DNA from: Phlebotomus papatasi
Taxonomy: Eukaryota; Arthropoda; Insecta; Diptera; Psychodidae
Direction of reading: 5' to 3'
NCBI RefSeq assembly: GCF_024763615.1
Contig: NC_077223.1
Coordinates: 67,332,627-67,396,626 of the forward strand
Length of the DNA: 64,000 nucleotides
Position 1 is the first letter of the stretch; every line of letters starts with the position of its first letter. The translations under genes and the position numbers were made by a program. The notes beneath the pieces were generated by a model. The model worked only from the letters and a program-made list of their open reading frames with translations, was not told where the DNA came from and searched no databases. This document shows positions 1 through 9,895 of the stretch, piece after piece.

Positions 1-614
1 TATTATCATTATTTTATAAATTTTCTTTAATATTTTTCATATTTTTTTATATTATGTTTCTGAATGAAATATTAATGCTAATAGGTAAAGGAAGTTTAAA
101 CCAATATTTGCGGATCATGTTTACTTTTTTCTCAATAAATAGGTATATCATATTCTAAATAAGTGATAAAACACAAAGCACACCTTTAAATGCTCATTAG
201 CGATAATTAATGTGAATTGTATTAAAATTTTAATCAGCAAATGTGATAACTGGTGATAACGAAGGAATTTAAATACAGTGACCATTAAGACGCGTGTGTT
301 TGGTAGCGTCTACCCGCGCTTTCTGAATAGATATTTTTTCTTTCACAATAATAATCTATTAATCTGTTAAGAACAAATTCCATGATAGGAACATCTTGTC
401 TCTAGTAGAGGAAGGCTTCCAGGCTTCGTACACACACTGGGCTTCGAACACTTCATATTTTTCATAAAATATATTGCCATAGATAGGTCAGATTCGTTAT
501 ATGACTATGGGAAAATATTAAGGGTTCGAATCCATAGTGTGTGCAAAGCAAAGTCTCAGAGCTATCCATTATTATTGTCTTAACAGGTTATTTATGTAAA
601 TTAAATCCACTTTT
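1..614. other. intergenic, no gene seen
   Basis: AT-rich sequence without a credible coding frame. Positions 168-252 resemble the right arm of the 406-408 bp MITE found at 5099 and 18497 (matching AATTAATGTGAAT, TTAAAATTTTAAT and TGTGATAAC blocks), so a degraded copy may lie here. A TTCGAATCC motif near 523 resembles a tRNA B box, but its stem does not pair and no tRNA is called. Confidence 0.4.
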
Positions 615-1185
615 GTGGCATATAGTAAGGTGGGGTAAGTGGATCGTTTTCCGAAGAGTGCTACTTAAACGCCTGTTTTTGGACTGATGAAATTTCTTTT
701 TTACTTCTTCTAAATCCATAGAATTATTCACTGTTTCATTCAGAAACATAATATAAAAAAAAATATCAAAAATATTAAAGAAAATTTTTAAAATAATGAT
801 AATATTGAAATAAGTCAGCAAGCACTAACTGGGTCGCTTTTTCGCTAATTCACTTTTAATTAAACTTTTGGATTTAAAATACTTTTTTTCACAAGAAAAA
901 AAAAACAATGAATGTTTTCAATCAACCAGCTGTCATTAGCAAAAATATCACTGCTAGAAAATTTTTAGTGAAGAACAACTGGCGCAAGATTGAAATGAGT
1001 CGATTACACTCACTTATTTAATGGATAAAAATATTATTTTTGATTTTTCTCAAACTTGAACAGTTATATTATGTTACTAGTTATAGTGACTATATACTAC
1101 GGAAATAAAAATAAAAATATTATTTTAAGTGGATTATGACCAGCGCACAATAACTTTTGTTTGTGGATTAGTCATAAACGATCCA
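615..1185 (-). mobile_element. pogo-related deletion derivative (MITE), copy 1
   Basis: On the minus strand this matches the element at 41601-43060 over most of its length and, more distantly, the flanks of the pogo-like transposase pseudogene at 45.1-46.7 kb. It lacks the coding middle. Short inverted matches near the ends (TGGATCGTTT near 637, AAACGATCCA near 1163) suggest the termini; exact ends are uncertain. This copy lacks the 964 bp MITE carried by the second copy, so it shows the empty site. The short frames inside are not genes. Confidence 0.55.
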
Positions 1186-1626
1186 GATAGCGAAACGCCC
1201 GGATTAACACACTTGACTGTAATCTCAATCCAATGCAATGGTATAAAAAATGGCCTTATTTTTAAGTTAAAAAAATGATTTTAAAGATCTTTAAGATCAT
1301 TATTCTCAATTTGAGATAAATCGGAATCAAAAAACATTGCATAGACCTTTTTTAAACTATAAACTATCGTGTTTTTTGACTCCAATTTATTCAATGAGAC
1401 CGTGAATACAATTTTAGATAAATGATCAAGTTTTATAACTTTCAAATTGCTTTTAATCTTGTTCAATTGCGATTCTACGAGAGACAGAGATAAGAGTTTT
1501 ATTAAGTTTAATTGGAGTGTTTAATAAGTTGACTAAATTAGCATGGAAAAACTTAATTTTTCTGCTCTAATTCGTAATTTTTCTTCAGGAGTGTTAAAGT
1601 ACCACTATAAGAAAAATGACTCTTTG
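1186..1626. other. intergenic, nothing recognised
   Basis: AT-rich sequence. The 61-codon minus-strand frame at 1281-1466 has no recognisable family features and is probably chance. Confidence 0.4.
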
Positions 1627-1678
1627 AGCCTTTAAGGACGATTGGGTCACCGGTGACCCAAAAACAAAATTTTTCCTA
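1627..1678 (+). repeat. left-end fragment of piggyBac-like MITE
   Basis: Begins with a degenerate CCTTTAAGGACGATT and the palindrome GGGTCACCGGTGACCC shared with the intact piggyBac-like MITE at 5689. The presumed right half lies at 2548-2648; the sequence between holds two CACTGAGA MITEs and about 370 bp of other DNA. Confidence 0.4.
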
Positions 1679-1931
1679 CACTGAGAAAAAAATAGGGTAC
1701 AATTAACTTTTTTTCCTTATAACTTTAACACCTTTTAGGTGTAAAAATACATCAACATTTTTTAATGTTAATTTTACACCTTTTTAATGGTTAAATTAAC
1801 ATGAAAAAGGGTAGCTTTAACTCCTAATACACCTAAAAAGGGTAATATTGACACCAATTTTAGATCAATACTGCAGGGTAAAATTAACATTTCCGGAATG
1901 TTATTTTAACTTTTACAGATTTCTCTAAGTG
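1679..1931 (+). mobile_element. MITE, CACTGAGA family, copy 1 (253 bp)
   Basis: Starts CACTGAGAAAA and ends TTCTCTAAGTG, flanked by TA on both sides (1677-1678 and 1932-1933). It shares its whole length with copies at 2303-2547 and, reversed, 58416-58667. Internally it is a run of short inverted words around GTGTAAAA and TTTTACAC. It is non-coding and its superfamily is not known to me; the TA duplication fits Tc1/mariner-type insertion. Confidence 0.72.
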
Positions 1932-2302
1932 TAGCAGTTACACCTCAATTCAAATTATCTTCAACTTGTGTTTATTAAATAATTTAACCTTAAACGCCAA
2001 ACATGAGCTTTTGTAGAGTTTAAATGAAAATTTTGTTTTTTTTTACATTATAAACTCGAAGATTTTCTTAAATCTTATAGCAAATTGAGCAGTATTTTAA
2101 CATTCTGGTAAATAAAAAAAGTTTGATCGATAAGCAAATAAAATAGGTAGTTATCAAGAGTTAAGAATGCAAGAAAATAACGAAATATTGTTAGAAAATG
2201 ATAGATTAATAGGACAAGAACTGTTTTAGTATCGTCGATTTGGTTTCAAATTGTAGATAAAAGATTAGCCGGGTTTATTAGCGGTCGGAACTAATTCGGA
2301 TA
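1932..2302. other. spacer between two MITEs, nothing recognised
   Basis: AT-rich sequence without a credible frame or repeat partner in the window. Confidence 0.4.
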
Positions 2303-2547
2303 CTGAGAAAAAAGAGGCTTCGATTAACTTTTTTCGTCATAACATTAACACTTTTCGGGTGTAAAAATATATCAACATTTTTGCATGTTAATTTTACACC
2401 TATTTAAGTGTAAAATTGGCATGAATAATGGTAACTTTAACCATTAATACACCTAAAAAGCATAACATTTACACTGATTTCGGATCAATAATGCAGGGTA
2501 AAATTAGCATTTCCGGAATGTTTAACTTTTTCGGATTTCTCTCAGTG
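2303..2547 (+). mobile_element. MITE, CACTGAGA family, copy 2 (245 bp)
   Basis: Same family as 1679-1931. The left end has lost the first two bases (TA then CTGAGAAAAAA) while the right end CTCAGTG is intact and followed by TA. The 75-codon frame at 2428-2655 runs through this MITE into the adjacent repeat fragment and is not a gene. Confidence 0.7.
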
Positions 2548-2648
2548 TACAGGAATCTAAATTTTCGTTCTGCTCTAACAAAGTCTGAAAACATTATTTT
2601 TTCAGACCCCCGATTTTTGACCCGCTCGTCCTTAAATGTTAAGGTACA
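2548..2648 (+). repeat. right-half fragment of piggyBac-like MITE
   Basis: Contains AAGTCTGAAAACATTATTTT, then CAGACCCCCGATTTTTGAC and a degenerate CGTCCTTAAATGTTAAG, paralleling the right half of the MITE at 5689-5828. Read with 1627-1678 it suggests an older element split by later insertions. Confidence 0.4.
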
Positions 2649-3113
2649 ATATTAAGAACCTTCTACAGATGAGAACTTTTCACAAATCTAAATTTGAATA
2701 CAGAAATTTTCTTTAATAATCACGGAACTAAATATTTGTTTATATTTTATCTGTTATGTGTATTATTGTATTTATTCTCATTACCATTAATAATTAACAA
2801 TAGTACATTGTAAACCCATTATATCTTGGTCTTAGCGCTGCCTCCAGGGTGTAACAATCACAACCTTATTATTTAGGCTGATAAGTTTTAATTAAGAAAA
2901 TCAACCTATTTGGGGCAGGTTCTAGACTATTTAACCCTATTTAACGATTAGTACATGAAGGGCGTGACGCGTCACCTTTAATTAGTTTTAGGTGGAGCTT
3001 AATAAGATTTCAAATTATTTCTCTGCTAAATAGTACTACTATATTAATAAAATTTAAAAAAATATTATCTATCAGATTTGTTAAACCAAAAAAATGCAAA
3101 TGTCTTTTGGTAG
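2649..3113. other. region 5' of the first P450, no N-terminal exon seen
   Basis: I looked here for the missing anchor exon of the downstream P450 and found no frame encoding a membrane anchor followed by a Pro/Gly hinge. The tract TGTCTTTTGGTAG at 3101-3113 is a fair 3' splice acceptor. Confidence 0.4.
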
Positions 3114-4513
3114 TCGAGATCTTCAATTTCGCTCGAGAACTGGCCAGGAGGTACAATTACCGTTCCTTCAAAATTTGGGGCTTTGGTATTCTAAACATAA
3201 ACGTCATCAATTGCCGCGATGTCGAGACAATGATGTCCTCGTCCAAGCATAGTGATAAAAATTTCCTCTACAATTTCCTGCATCCCTTCTTGGGAACAGG
3301 ACTTCTCACAGCTAATGGGAAGAAATGGCAGCATCGACGAAGAATTCTCACTCCTACATTCCATTTTAATATTTTGAAGGAATTCCTCGTGATTTTCCAT
3401 GAAGAATGTGAGAAATTCATTGAACTCCTCAAAATGGAAGTGCAAAAGAAAAATGGAAGTAATTTGCCCCCCTTAACCAGCCACGTTACTCTGAATACCG
3501 TCTGTGAGACTGCAATGGGAGTCAAATTGGACACGTACAAAGGTTCAGTGGAATACAAGAATTCCATTAGGAATATCGGAGAACTCCTCCTGTTTCGTTT
3601 CCTCAGGCCATGGCTATATAATGACAAGGTTTATAGTCTTCTCGGTTATAGGAAAAAGCTCGATGATGAGCTTATTCCAGTTCATTCATTCACCAAAATG
3701 ATCATAGATCACAGAAGGGAGAATTTCCTAGAAAGCCTTCCCAAGCTGGATCAAAATGACAATATCTACGAAACCAAGAAGAAAAGGTATGCAATGCTGG
3801 ATACTCTTCTGTCAGCTGAAGCTGAGGGATTGATTGATGCTGAAGGAATCCGGGAAGAAGTGGACACATTCACTTTTGAAGGACACGACACTACTTCTGC
3901 TGCTCTTACTTTTATTTTCTTGCTTCTAGCACATCATCCTGATGTCCAGGAGAAAGTCTATGAGGTTGGCCAATTGAAAGAGTTCTCAAAAAAATTATAA
4001 CTACATATTCTTTTTCAGGAAATAAAAGCCGCTCTTGAGGCCAATAATAATGAACCACTGGCGACAAATGAACTTAATGATCTTGAGTACACTTCCAGAG
4101 TGATAAAGGAGTGCCTTAGAATTTACCCTCCAGTTCCTTTTATCACCCGATCAGTCACAGAAGACATGAAGATTGAGGATGATACCATTCCTGCTGGCGC
4201 CATTGCTCATATTCACATCTTCGACCTCCATCGTGATCCTGACCAATTTCCAGATCCTGAACGTTTCGATCCCGACAGATTCACTCCCGAAAACTCCGAA
4301 AAGAGGCATCCCTTCGCCTATGTTCCCTTCAGTGCTGGCCCGAGGAACTGCATTGGACAGAAGTTCGCGCTACTGGAGATCAAGGTAGTGCTCCAGCATG
4401 TGCTCACAAACTTCAAGCTTAGTCCAGTGACCAAGCGCGAAGAGATTGAATTTGTGGGCGATATCATTTTGCGCGCCAAAAAACCGGTAAAAGTGCGATT
4501 CCATCTAAGATAG
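3114..4513 (+). CDS. cytochrome P450, CYP4 family, first tandem copy (N-terminus missing)
   Basis: Heme-thiolate monooxygenase; CYP4 enzymes are endoplasmic-reticulum proteins that typically hydroxylate fatty acids or other lipophilic substrates using electrons from NADPH-P450 reductase. Two exons are visible, 3114-3964 and 4019-4513, joined by a 54 bp GT-AG intron in phase 0 (GAG|GTTGGC...TTTTTCAG|GAA). Motifs in order: C-helix WQHRR near 3325; the CYP4 I-helix signature EVDTFTFEGHDTT at 3857-3895 (Thr where the paralogue and most CYP4s have Met); K-helix ExxR as KECLR; FDPDRF; and heme loop FSAGPRNCIG near 4327 with the axial Cys. The C-terminus is complete (stop at 4511). The visible product is about 448 residues against 505 in the paralogue; about 50 residues, the anchor and proline hinge, are absent. 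The frame has no ATG in a suitable place, so the first exon is either upstream and unrecognised, outside the window, or lost. The intron after residue 89 of the paralogue is absent here. Family assignment is certain; whether the gene is functional is not. Confidence 0.9.
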
Positions 4514-4666
4514 ATGTTGAATTGGTATCAGAGTCCAATTTAATCACCTTTGAGTATTCTGATAATGAGTCAGTTTTGTGTGTTATTGCGCAAATGGGGA
4601 AGACTGACCATTATGATCATCATCAAAGAAATAAGAGAAAGTGTAGACGAATGATTTTATCGCATT

Positions 4667-4672
4667 AATAAA
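4667..4672 (+). terminator. poly(A) signal AATAAA of first P450
   Basis: Canonical AATAAA about 155 nt after the stop codon, the first good match downstream of the gene. Assigned by position only. Confidence 0.5.
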
Positions 4673-5098
4673 GGGTCATCTATATAGTATTATGTGACTA
4701 TAAAAAGTTGTTTTGATACATTTTTGGAGACTCTTAAAAATTATCTATATGAAGAAACATTTTTCAGAAAAAGTCCAGAGATCGACTATCAAAATAATTC
4801 CCAAATCGATAAAGCCAATGACTAACAGAGTGTACTAAATCATCCTTAAACATTCTGGATTTCAAAAATTCGTATCTTTAAATTGGGACACTTTTGAAAT
4901 TAGGCTTTTTCTACATTTTTAAATTTAACTGAGCATTATCATGATAATTTGCACGAAAAGCTAATTGTTAAGTTAAATAACTTTATGATAAGGCTCAGTT
5001 TCATTAAATATAGGAGACAAATGCTTATTTCAAAGGTTTCCTAATTTATCTTTAATTTTCTCAAGACTGAATGATGATTGACTGACACATCTAACTAA
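4673..5098. other. intergenic, nothing recognised
   Basis: AT-rich spacer between the first P450 and a MITE. No credible frame. Confidence 0.4.
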
Positions 5099-5504
5099 CT
5101 GTGTTATCACACTTGCACGTTAAAATTTTAATATGATTCACATTAATTGTCGCTGGTGAGAGTCCAAACGTGTATTTTGTGTGTTTGAATCATTTTATAT
5201 TCAAAATTTGATCTATTTGTTGTTAAAAAGCTACACTTGGCCCGCAAAATTTGATATAAATTGATTTATAGCTTTAATGCGAAAAATTAATGCGATTTTC
5301 TCTTTAATTTTTTAATGTGAAAAATATTTATGCTTTAGGTAAATTTAAACTTATTTTTGCAGGCCAAGTCCACTTCTTTATCAATAAACAGAAAAACCCC
5401 AAATATTAAGTGTCTCAAAGACACAAATAACATATTTGGACGCTCACAAGTGACAATTAATGAGAATCACATTAAAATTTTAATATGCAAGTGTGATAAC
5501 GCCG
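5099..5504 (+). mobile_element. Harbinger-like MITE, copy 1 (406 bp)
   Basis: Long palindromic element: CTGTGTTATCACACTTGCA at the left and TGCAAGTGTGATAACGCCG at the right, with inverted pairing continuing about 70 bp inward. Flanked by TAA on each side (5096-5098, 5505-5507). A second copy at 18497 is flanked by TTA, so the duplication is TWA as in PIF/Harbinger elements. It has no coding capacity. Confidence 0.75.
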
Positions 5505-5611
5505 TAAGAAGTAGAAAATATTAAGTTTTCAGAGTCTTCAAAATGCCTAGTTTTTGTTTCAAGGCTTTGGTGCGTGAAAACTATTCAGGACATTCCATTG
5601 AGGGCACTTAA

Positions 5612-5680
5612 TGGATCAAGTGGTGGAGTACTCGCTCTGTAATGCAAGTGTCCCGTGTTCCAATCTCCTTTAGATCACCA
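5612..5680 (+). repeat. possible tRNA-derived SINE remnant
   Basis: GTGGTGGAGTACTCGCTCTG resembles a tRNA D-arm/A box, and about 30 nt later GTGTTCCAATC resembles a B box, the correct order and spacing for a pol III promoter. The acceptor ends pair poorly, so it is not a functional tRNA. A decayed tRNA-like SINE head is the simplest reading. Confidence 0.35.
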
Positions 5681-5688
5681 GCAATTAA

Positions 5689-5828
5689 CCCTTTAAGGAC
5701 GATTTTGGGTCACCGGTGACCCAAAAATGTATTTTTCCTATTGCCGTCTAAAGTTGTATCTTGCACTAAAAAGTCAGAAAAAATATTTTTTCCGACCCCC
5801 ATTTTTTAACACTTTCATCATTAAAGGG
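5689..5828 (+). mobile_element. piggyBac-like MITE (140 bp)
   Basis: CCCTTTAAGGACG at the left and an AAAGGG right end, flanked by TTAA on both sides (5685-5688, 5829-5832). TTAA duplication with CCC-starting termini is diagnostic of piggyBac-type insertion. It carries the palindrome GGGTCACCGGTGACCC just inside the left end. Non-coding. Confidence 0.72.
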
Positions 5829-5832
5829 TTAA

Positions 5833-6244
5833 GGAAGAGAGGGTCAAAAATCGGGTGTCCGAAAAAAAAATTTTCTGACTTTATTTTAGAGCAAAAACGA
5901 AACTTTAGAATTCTAATTCTAAAATAGATAGCGGCTTTTTATTCAAAAAATCCAAATTATTTAGAAAATATTCACCAGTGCATCAATTTTGGAAAATAAG
6001 TAGGTAATAATTGATATCTTCTGCAAGAAAAATATTTCAAAAATAGGGCTAAAAATTTAGATATTTCTTATTTTCTAAATTCCTTGTTCGAATTCTAAGA
6101 AATTTACGACATTGAGGAAGGTCTATGGAGGCTATCTATAGATAGAAAAAATGAGCCGCTATCTTTTTTACCTTGGAAGATATTGAATTTTGAATTTTTC
6201 AATTTGTGACTTTTTGCCCCAGTCTCCCCTACTAAGATTGATTT
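5833..6244. other. intergenic, AT-rich
   Basis: No gene. GCCCCAGTCTCCCCTA at about 6216-6231 matches the right terminus of the 951 bp MITE at 52486-53436, so a truncated relative may end here. Confidence 0.4.
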
Positions 6245-6605
6245 GCGCACAAAAATTACTTATCGGTTTATAATCAGTTCATTACCGGTTCAAAACCGAT
6301 TAGAACCTGTTTAGTTTTGTCGGAAATTCTAAGACCTTTCCAACGAGCCTAAACATGATCCCATTCGCTTGATAAATGCGCTCTATAGAGCCTTTTTTTT
6401 ACCTTTGACCTTGAGAAACGGTTATTAGGAATGATTTAACGGTATTTTCACACATGGTCAATTGTCCGCCTGTGTAATCTCGAAAACATATCCAAAAATG
6501 AAAAAAATCGTACTACGCGTTTTCGAGCACTCCCAAAAAACATGGTTTTGGAGAAGGTAAGGGAGAGAGAGGGAAATGATTGGGGGGAAGGGTGAAAAAA
6601 TCAAG
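6245..6605 (+). repeat. dispersed repeat X, copy 1
   Basis: Shares long blocks with 17225-17715 and, reversed, 53690-54780: alternating CCGGTTC/GAACCGG words, then GACCTTTCCAACGAGCC, then CTTTGACCTTGA and GGTTATTAGGAATGATT. Non-coding. The ACAAAAATTACTTATCGG at 6246-6263 is the uninterrupted version of the site that carries a SINE-like insertion at 54.2 kb. Confidence 0.6.
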
Positions 6606-6657
6606 GAATTATCAATACTGCTCTCTCCGTTTTCTAGCTGTAAAATATTTTCTGAAA

Positions 6658-7056
6658 TTGTTCGTAAGTTTTTGTGAATCCACACTAAGCACTTACGAAA
6701 TCCTCGTAAATGGTAGAACCTACAAAAAGTTCGTAAAAGTTTGTACTTTTTCACAAATATTGTTCGTTACATGAGCACTTGACAAACATTTTATTGTTCT
6801 TTAAATGTTAAATACAAACACTTATTCATACATTTTTTGTTTGTCTGACAAAACTTTACGAAGAAATGACAAAATTTTATTAACATTTTTTGTGTGTCAA
6901 CGAATATTTACGAGCAAATGTTTGCAAAAGAATAAAAAATGCTCATGTGATTATGTTACGAACAATATTTGTGAAAAAACTATAACCTTTTACGAACTTT
7001 TTTGTAGGTTATACGATTTACGATGATTTTGTAGATTCACAAACATTTACGAACAA
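6658..7056. mobile_element. palindromic MITE (about 400 bp)
   Basis: The left arm starts TTGTTCGTAAG and the right arm ends TTTACGAACAA, with inverted matches continuing through GTGAATC, ACGAA and CCTACAAAAA blocks for about 110 bp per side. No clear target duplication can be read because the flanks are A/T runs. The three short frames here are incidental. Confidence 0.55.
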
Positions 7057-7800
7057 TTTTACTATTTTTTTTGTGTGATTTTCAAATTGTCAAATTAAAC
7101 ATTTTGAGTTCACAATGGCCTAAAATGGTAAACAAAAGTTAAAGGTATAGAAAAAATGAGCTTTTCTCTGCGATTTTTGTTTTGATAATATTTTCCAGAA
7201 ATAGCTTTTTAAACAAACAGTTTACGAAATTTGATATTCCTCCGAAATAATCATAAAGATTTGTCGGATCGAAGGTGAACCGTAGATAAGAAAACATTAA
7301 ACATCAAAAATTTGGGAATCTATTTTGCGACAGAGAATAATATTGTAAGCCTTCTCCAGAGTATAAAGATTATTTGCCAGTATTTGTTGTTCATTGACTT
7401 TTTTCTATGAAGCTTTGTAATGTAAGATATACATTATCGAAGGCTATAAATTCTAATTATGAACACTTACTGCTGATATCAATTTTCACTCTCACTCCAA
7501 GACGGGGGAGTGCGATGGTATTTGCTGAGACAATGCTCCATCCAAGGTCTAAGTTTGTTCTATGATGAGTATATTATATGCAAGTTCCGATAGGCTGGAA
7601 TTGGAAGCATCAGAGAAACTGAAATTAAAACCATTTCCCACTCTTGCGATCTTGTTCTCGATCACACTTTTGTAATGAATATGATCGAGCAGCTGCTAAT
7701 ACATGGAAATTGCAACGGGTTTTCCATTGGTTTTCCTTGACTGTGATCATTATTCGTGATCGCAGTTCTGTCGCGACTGTCGTTCGATCGAAGGTGGAAA
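7057..7800. other. upstream region of the second P450
   Basis: The last 200 bp is less AT-rich than its surroundings and contains GATCGAGC/GATCG words, as expected for a 5' leader or proximal promoter. I could not identify a TATA box or initiator with confidence. The short frames at 7644-8001 on either strand are shadows of the leader and first exon. Confidence 0.4.
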
Positions 7801-9552
7801 ATGTTGACGCTTCTGCTGGTGATTCTTCTGGTTACAATCTTCATTGAGATCTACTTCAGAACACGGCCTGTCTACGTGAACATTGCCCGAAAGATCGATG
7901 GCCCACCTGTGCTGTTCTTCCTTCAGGCGATTAAATTTCTCGCCAGTCTCTCCCTGGAGAGCACCTTCAGTCATCTCCGGGATTATGCTCAGACCTTCCA
8001 AAAAACCTACAGATTCTACGCCTTTGGACGACTTTCAATCAATGTGATTCGTGCCAAAGAAGTTGAGGTGAGAGCATTATCTTAAATTTCTTTCGATTTT
8101 TATTTGTCAATTGCGGAACAAAGACTCTCAAGTACTTTTATAGAAGTCTATAAAGTCAGAGATATTTGCAATTTAAATTTAATTATAGTATATCTCGTTG
8201 GAGGTGTCTACTTTATGTGCGCAATTGCTGTAATTTTCCAGATTTACCTCTCGGCCAACAGGCACATGGACAAGGGTCAGTTTTACAAGTTTTTTTCAGC
8301 TTTCCTGGGTGAAGGATTGCTGATCAGTAAGGGTGATAAGTGGGCTCAGCGCAGGAAGATTCTAACTCCTGCCTTCCACTTTAACATCTTGCAGCAGTTT
8401 CTTAGAGTTTTCCACGAAGAAAGTGCTAAACTTGTCACCCTCTTGGATTATGGTATTGAGAAAAATGGTCAGGATGTTGTGAATCTTCCTCCTATAACTT
8501 CAAGATTTACACTCAACACAATCTGCGAGACTTCAATGGGAGTCAAGTTGGATTCAATGGAAGAACCTGATGAGTATCGCAAAAATATTTATTCAATTGG
8601 AAAGCTTCTTATATCAAGAATTCTCAAACCGTGGATTTATCTGGATCTACCCTACAAATTGTTGGGATACAAAAGAGAAATGAATCGACCGCTGATTCCC
8701 ATCCATAGTTTTACCAGGAAGATTATCAGGCAGCGTCGGGAGAGATTTCACGAAGAGGGAGCAGTTGACTTTGCTCATGGTGATCGAGAGAATGTCTATG
8801 AGACCAAGAAGCGCAGGTATGCCATGCTGGACACACTCCTAGCAGCTGAAGCTGATGGTTTGATCGATGCTGAAGGAATCCGGGAAGAAGTGGATACATT
8901 TATGTTTGAAGGACATGACACCACATCTTCAGCATTGACTTTTATATTCCTGCTTTTGGCACATCATCCTGATGTCCAGGAGAAAGTTTTTGAGGTACTT
9001 TTCCCATTCAAGAATTAAATGATATCTCTTAACAATTTTTTGCATTTCCTGCAGGAAATAAAAAACTTAGTGGAAGCAAATCCTGGGCAATCCCTCTCAA
9101 TGGCTCAATTGAGTGAATTGTCCTATACTGATCGAGTTATCAAAGAATGTCTAAGACTTTATCCTCCTGTCCCAATCATTTCCCGGGAAACCAGTGAAGA
9201 GTTCATTCTATTTGGCTGCAAGATTCCCATCAAGACAATGAGTCATATCCACATCTTCGACCTCCACCGTGATCCTGATCAATTTCCCGATCCTGAAACC
9301 TTTGATCCAGACAGGTTCTTGCCGGAAAACATCGAGAAGAGGCATCCCTTCGCCTATGTCCCCTTCAGTGCTGGCCCGAGAAATTGCATTGGGCAGAAAT
9401 TCGCGCTGCTGGAGATCAAAGCTCTTCTCAAGCATATTCTCTTGCACTTCCGGTTAACTCCAATCACCAAGCGAGAGGATATTGTCTTCATAGCTGATCT
9501 CGTGCTTCGCAGTCGTGATCCTGTTCGTGTAAAATTCCATAGAAGAAGGTGA
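7801..9552 (+). CDS. cytochrome P450, CYP4 family, second tandem copy (complete)
   Basis: Three exons, 7801-8067, 8242-8994 and 9055-9552, with GT-AG introns of 174 and 60 bp, both phase 0, give 505 residues, the usual CYP4 length. The ATG at 7801 opens a hydrophobic anchor (about residues 1-19, rich in Leu/Ile/Val) followed by a basic stretch and a Gly-Pro-Pro hinge (34-36), so the enzyme should be tethered to the endoplasmic reticulum facing the cytosol. Motifs in order: C-helix WAQRR; I-helix EVDTFMFEGHDTT; KECLR (ExxR); FDPDRF; heme loop FSAGPRNCIG near 9367 with the axial Cys. CYP4s are microsomal monooxygenases, mostly acting on fatty acids and in insects sometimes on hydrocarbons, hormones or toxicants; the substrate cannot be read from sequence. 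It lies 3.3 kb downstream of a related copy in the same direction, a tandem duplication. The first intron is absent from the upstream copy; the second is at the same position. Confidence 0.95.
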
Positions 9553-9606
9553 AGTAGAAGAATCTCAAGATCGAGACTCCAGAAAGTATTGAGTTAGGTG
9601 TTTTTA

Positions 9607-9612
9607 AATAAA
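9607..9612 (+). terminator. poly(A) signal AATAAA of second P450
   Basis: AATAAA 55 nt after the stop codon; another AATAAA-like site lies near 9734. Positional assignment. Confidence 0.5.
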
Positions 9613-9895
9613 TGACAATTTGACTCTAAAATATTTCAGTAAAAAATTGTGAAAAATCCTTCATTGTGTAATGCAAATCCACCATGATTTTTGGTAATAT
9701 ATTTTTATAATTTTAATCACTTTTTCTAGGTACAATAAAGAAATTTGGTCCAATTGCATAATCTGATTGGCTAGACTGCAAATATTTTCACACTCTTGCC
9801 AATCAGAAAAGATAATTATATTCTCCGATCTTTTTTAGTCTGGCAAATGAATAAGGGATTATTCCGTTACTTTTTTGCAATAGTTCGTCTTTTAA

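Noticed and set aside
515..540. GGTTCGAATCC, a perfect-looking tRNA B box
   Set aside because: T-stem pairs poorly and no D-arm or A box lies at the right distance upstream; no tRNA or SINE can be supported.
2761..2800. Short hydrophobic frame MCIIVFILITINN as the missing P450 anchor exon
   Set aside because: It ends in a stop after 13 residues with no donor site or hinge; AT-rich DNA gives such frames by chance.
3191..3627. Minus-strand frames of 84 and 119 codons over the first P450
   Set aside because: Shadows of the P450 exon on the opposite strand.
7644..8001. Frames on both strands upstream of and over exon 1 of the second P450
   Set aside because: They overlap the leader and exon 1 and are alternative-frame shadows; the ATG at 7801 alone gives the anchor and hinge.
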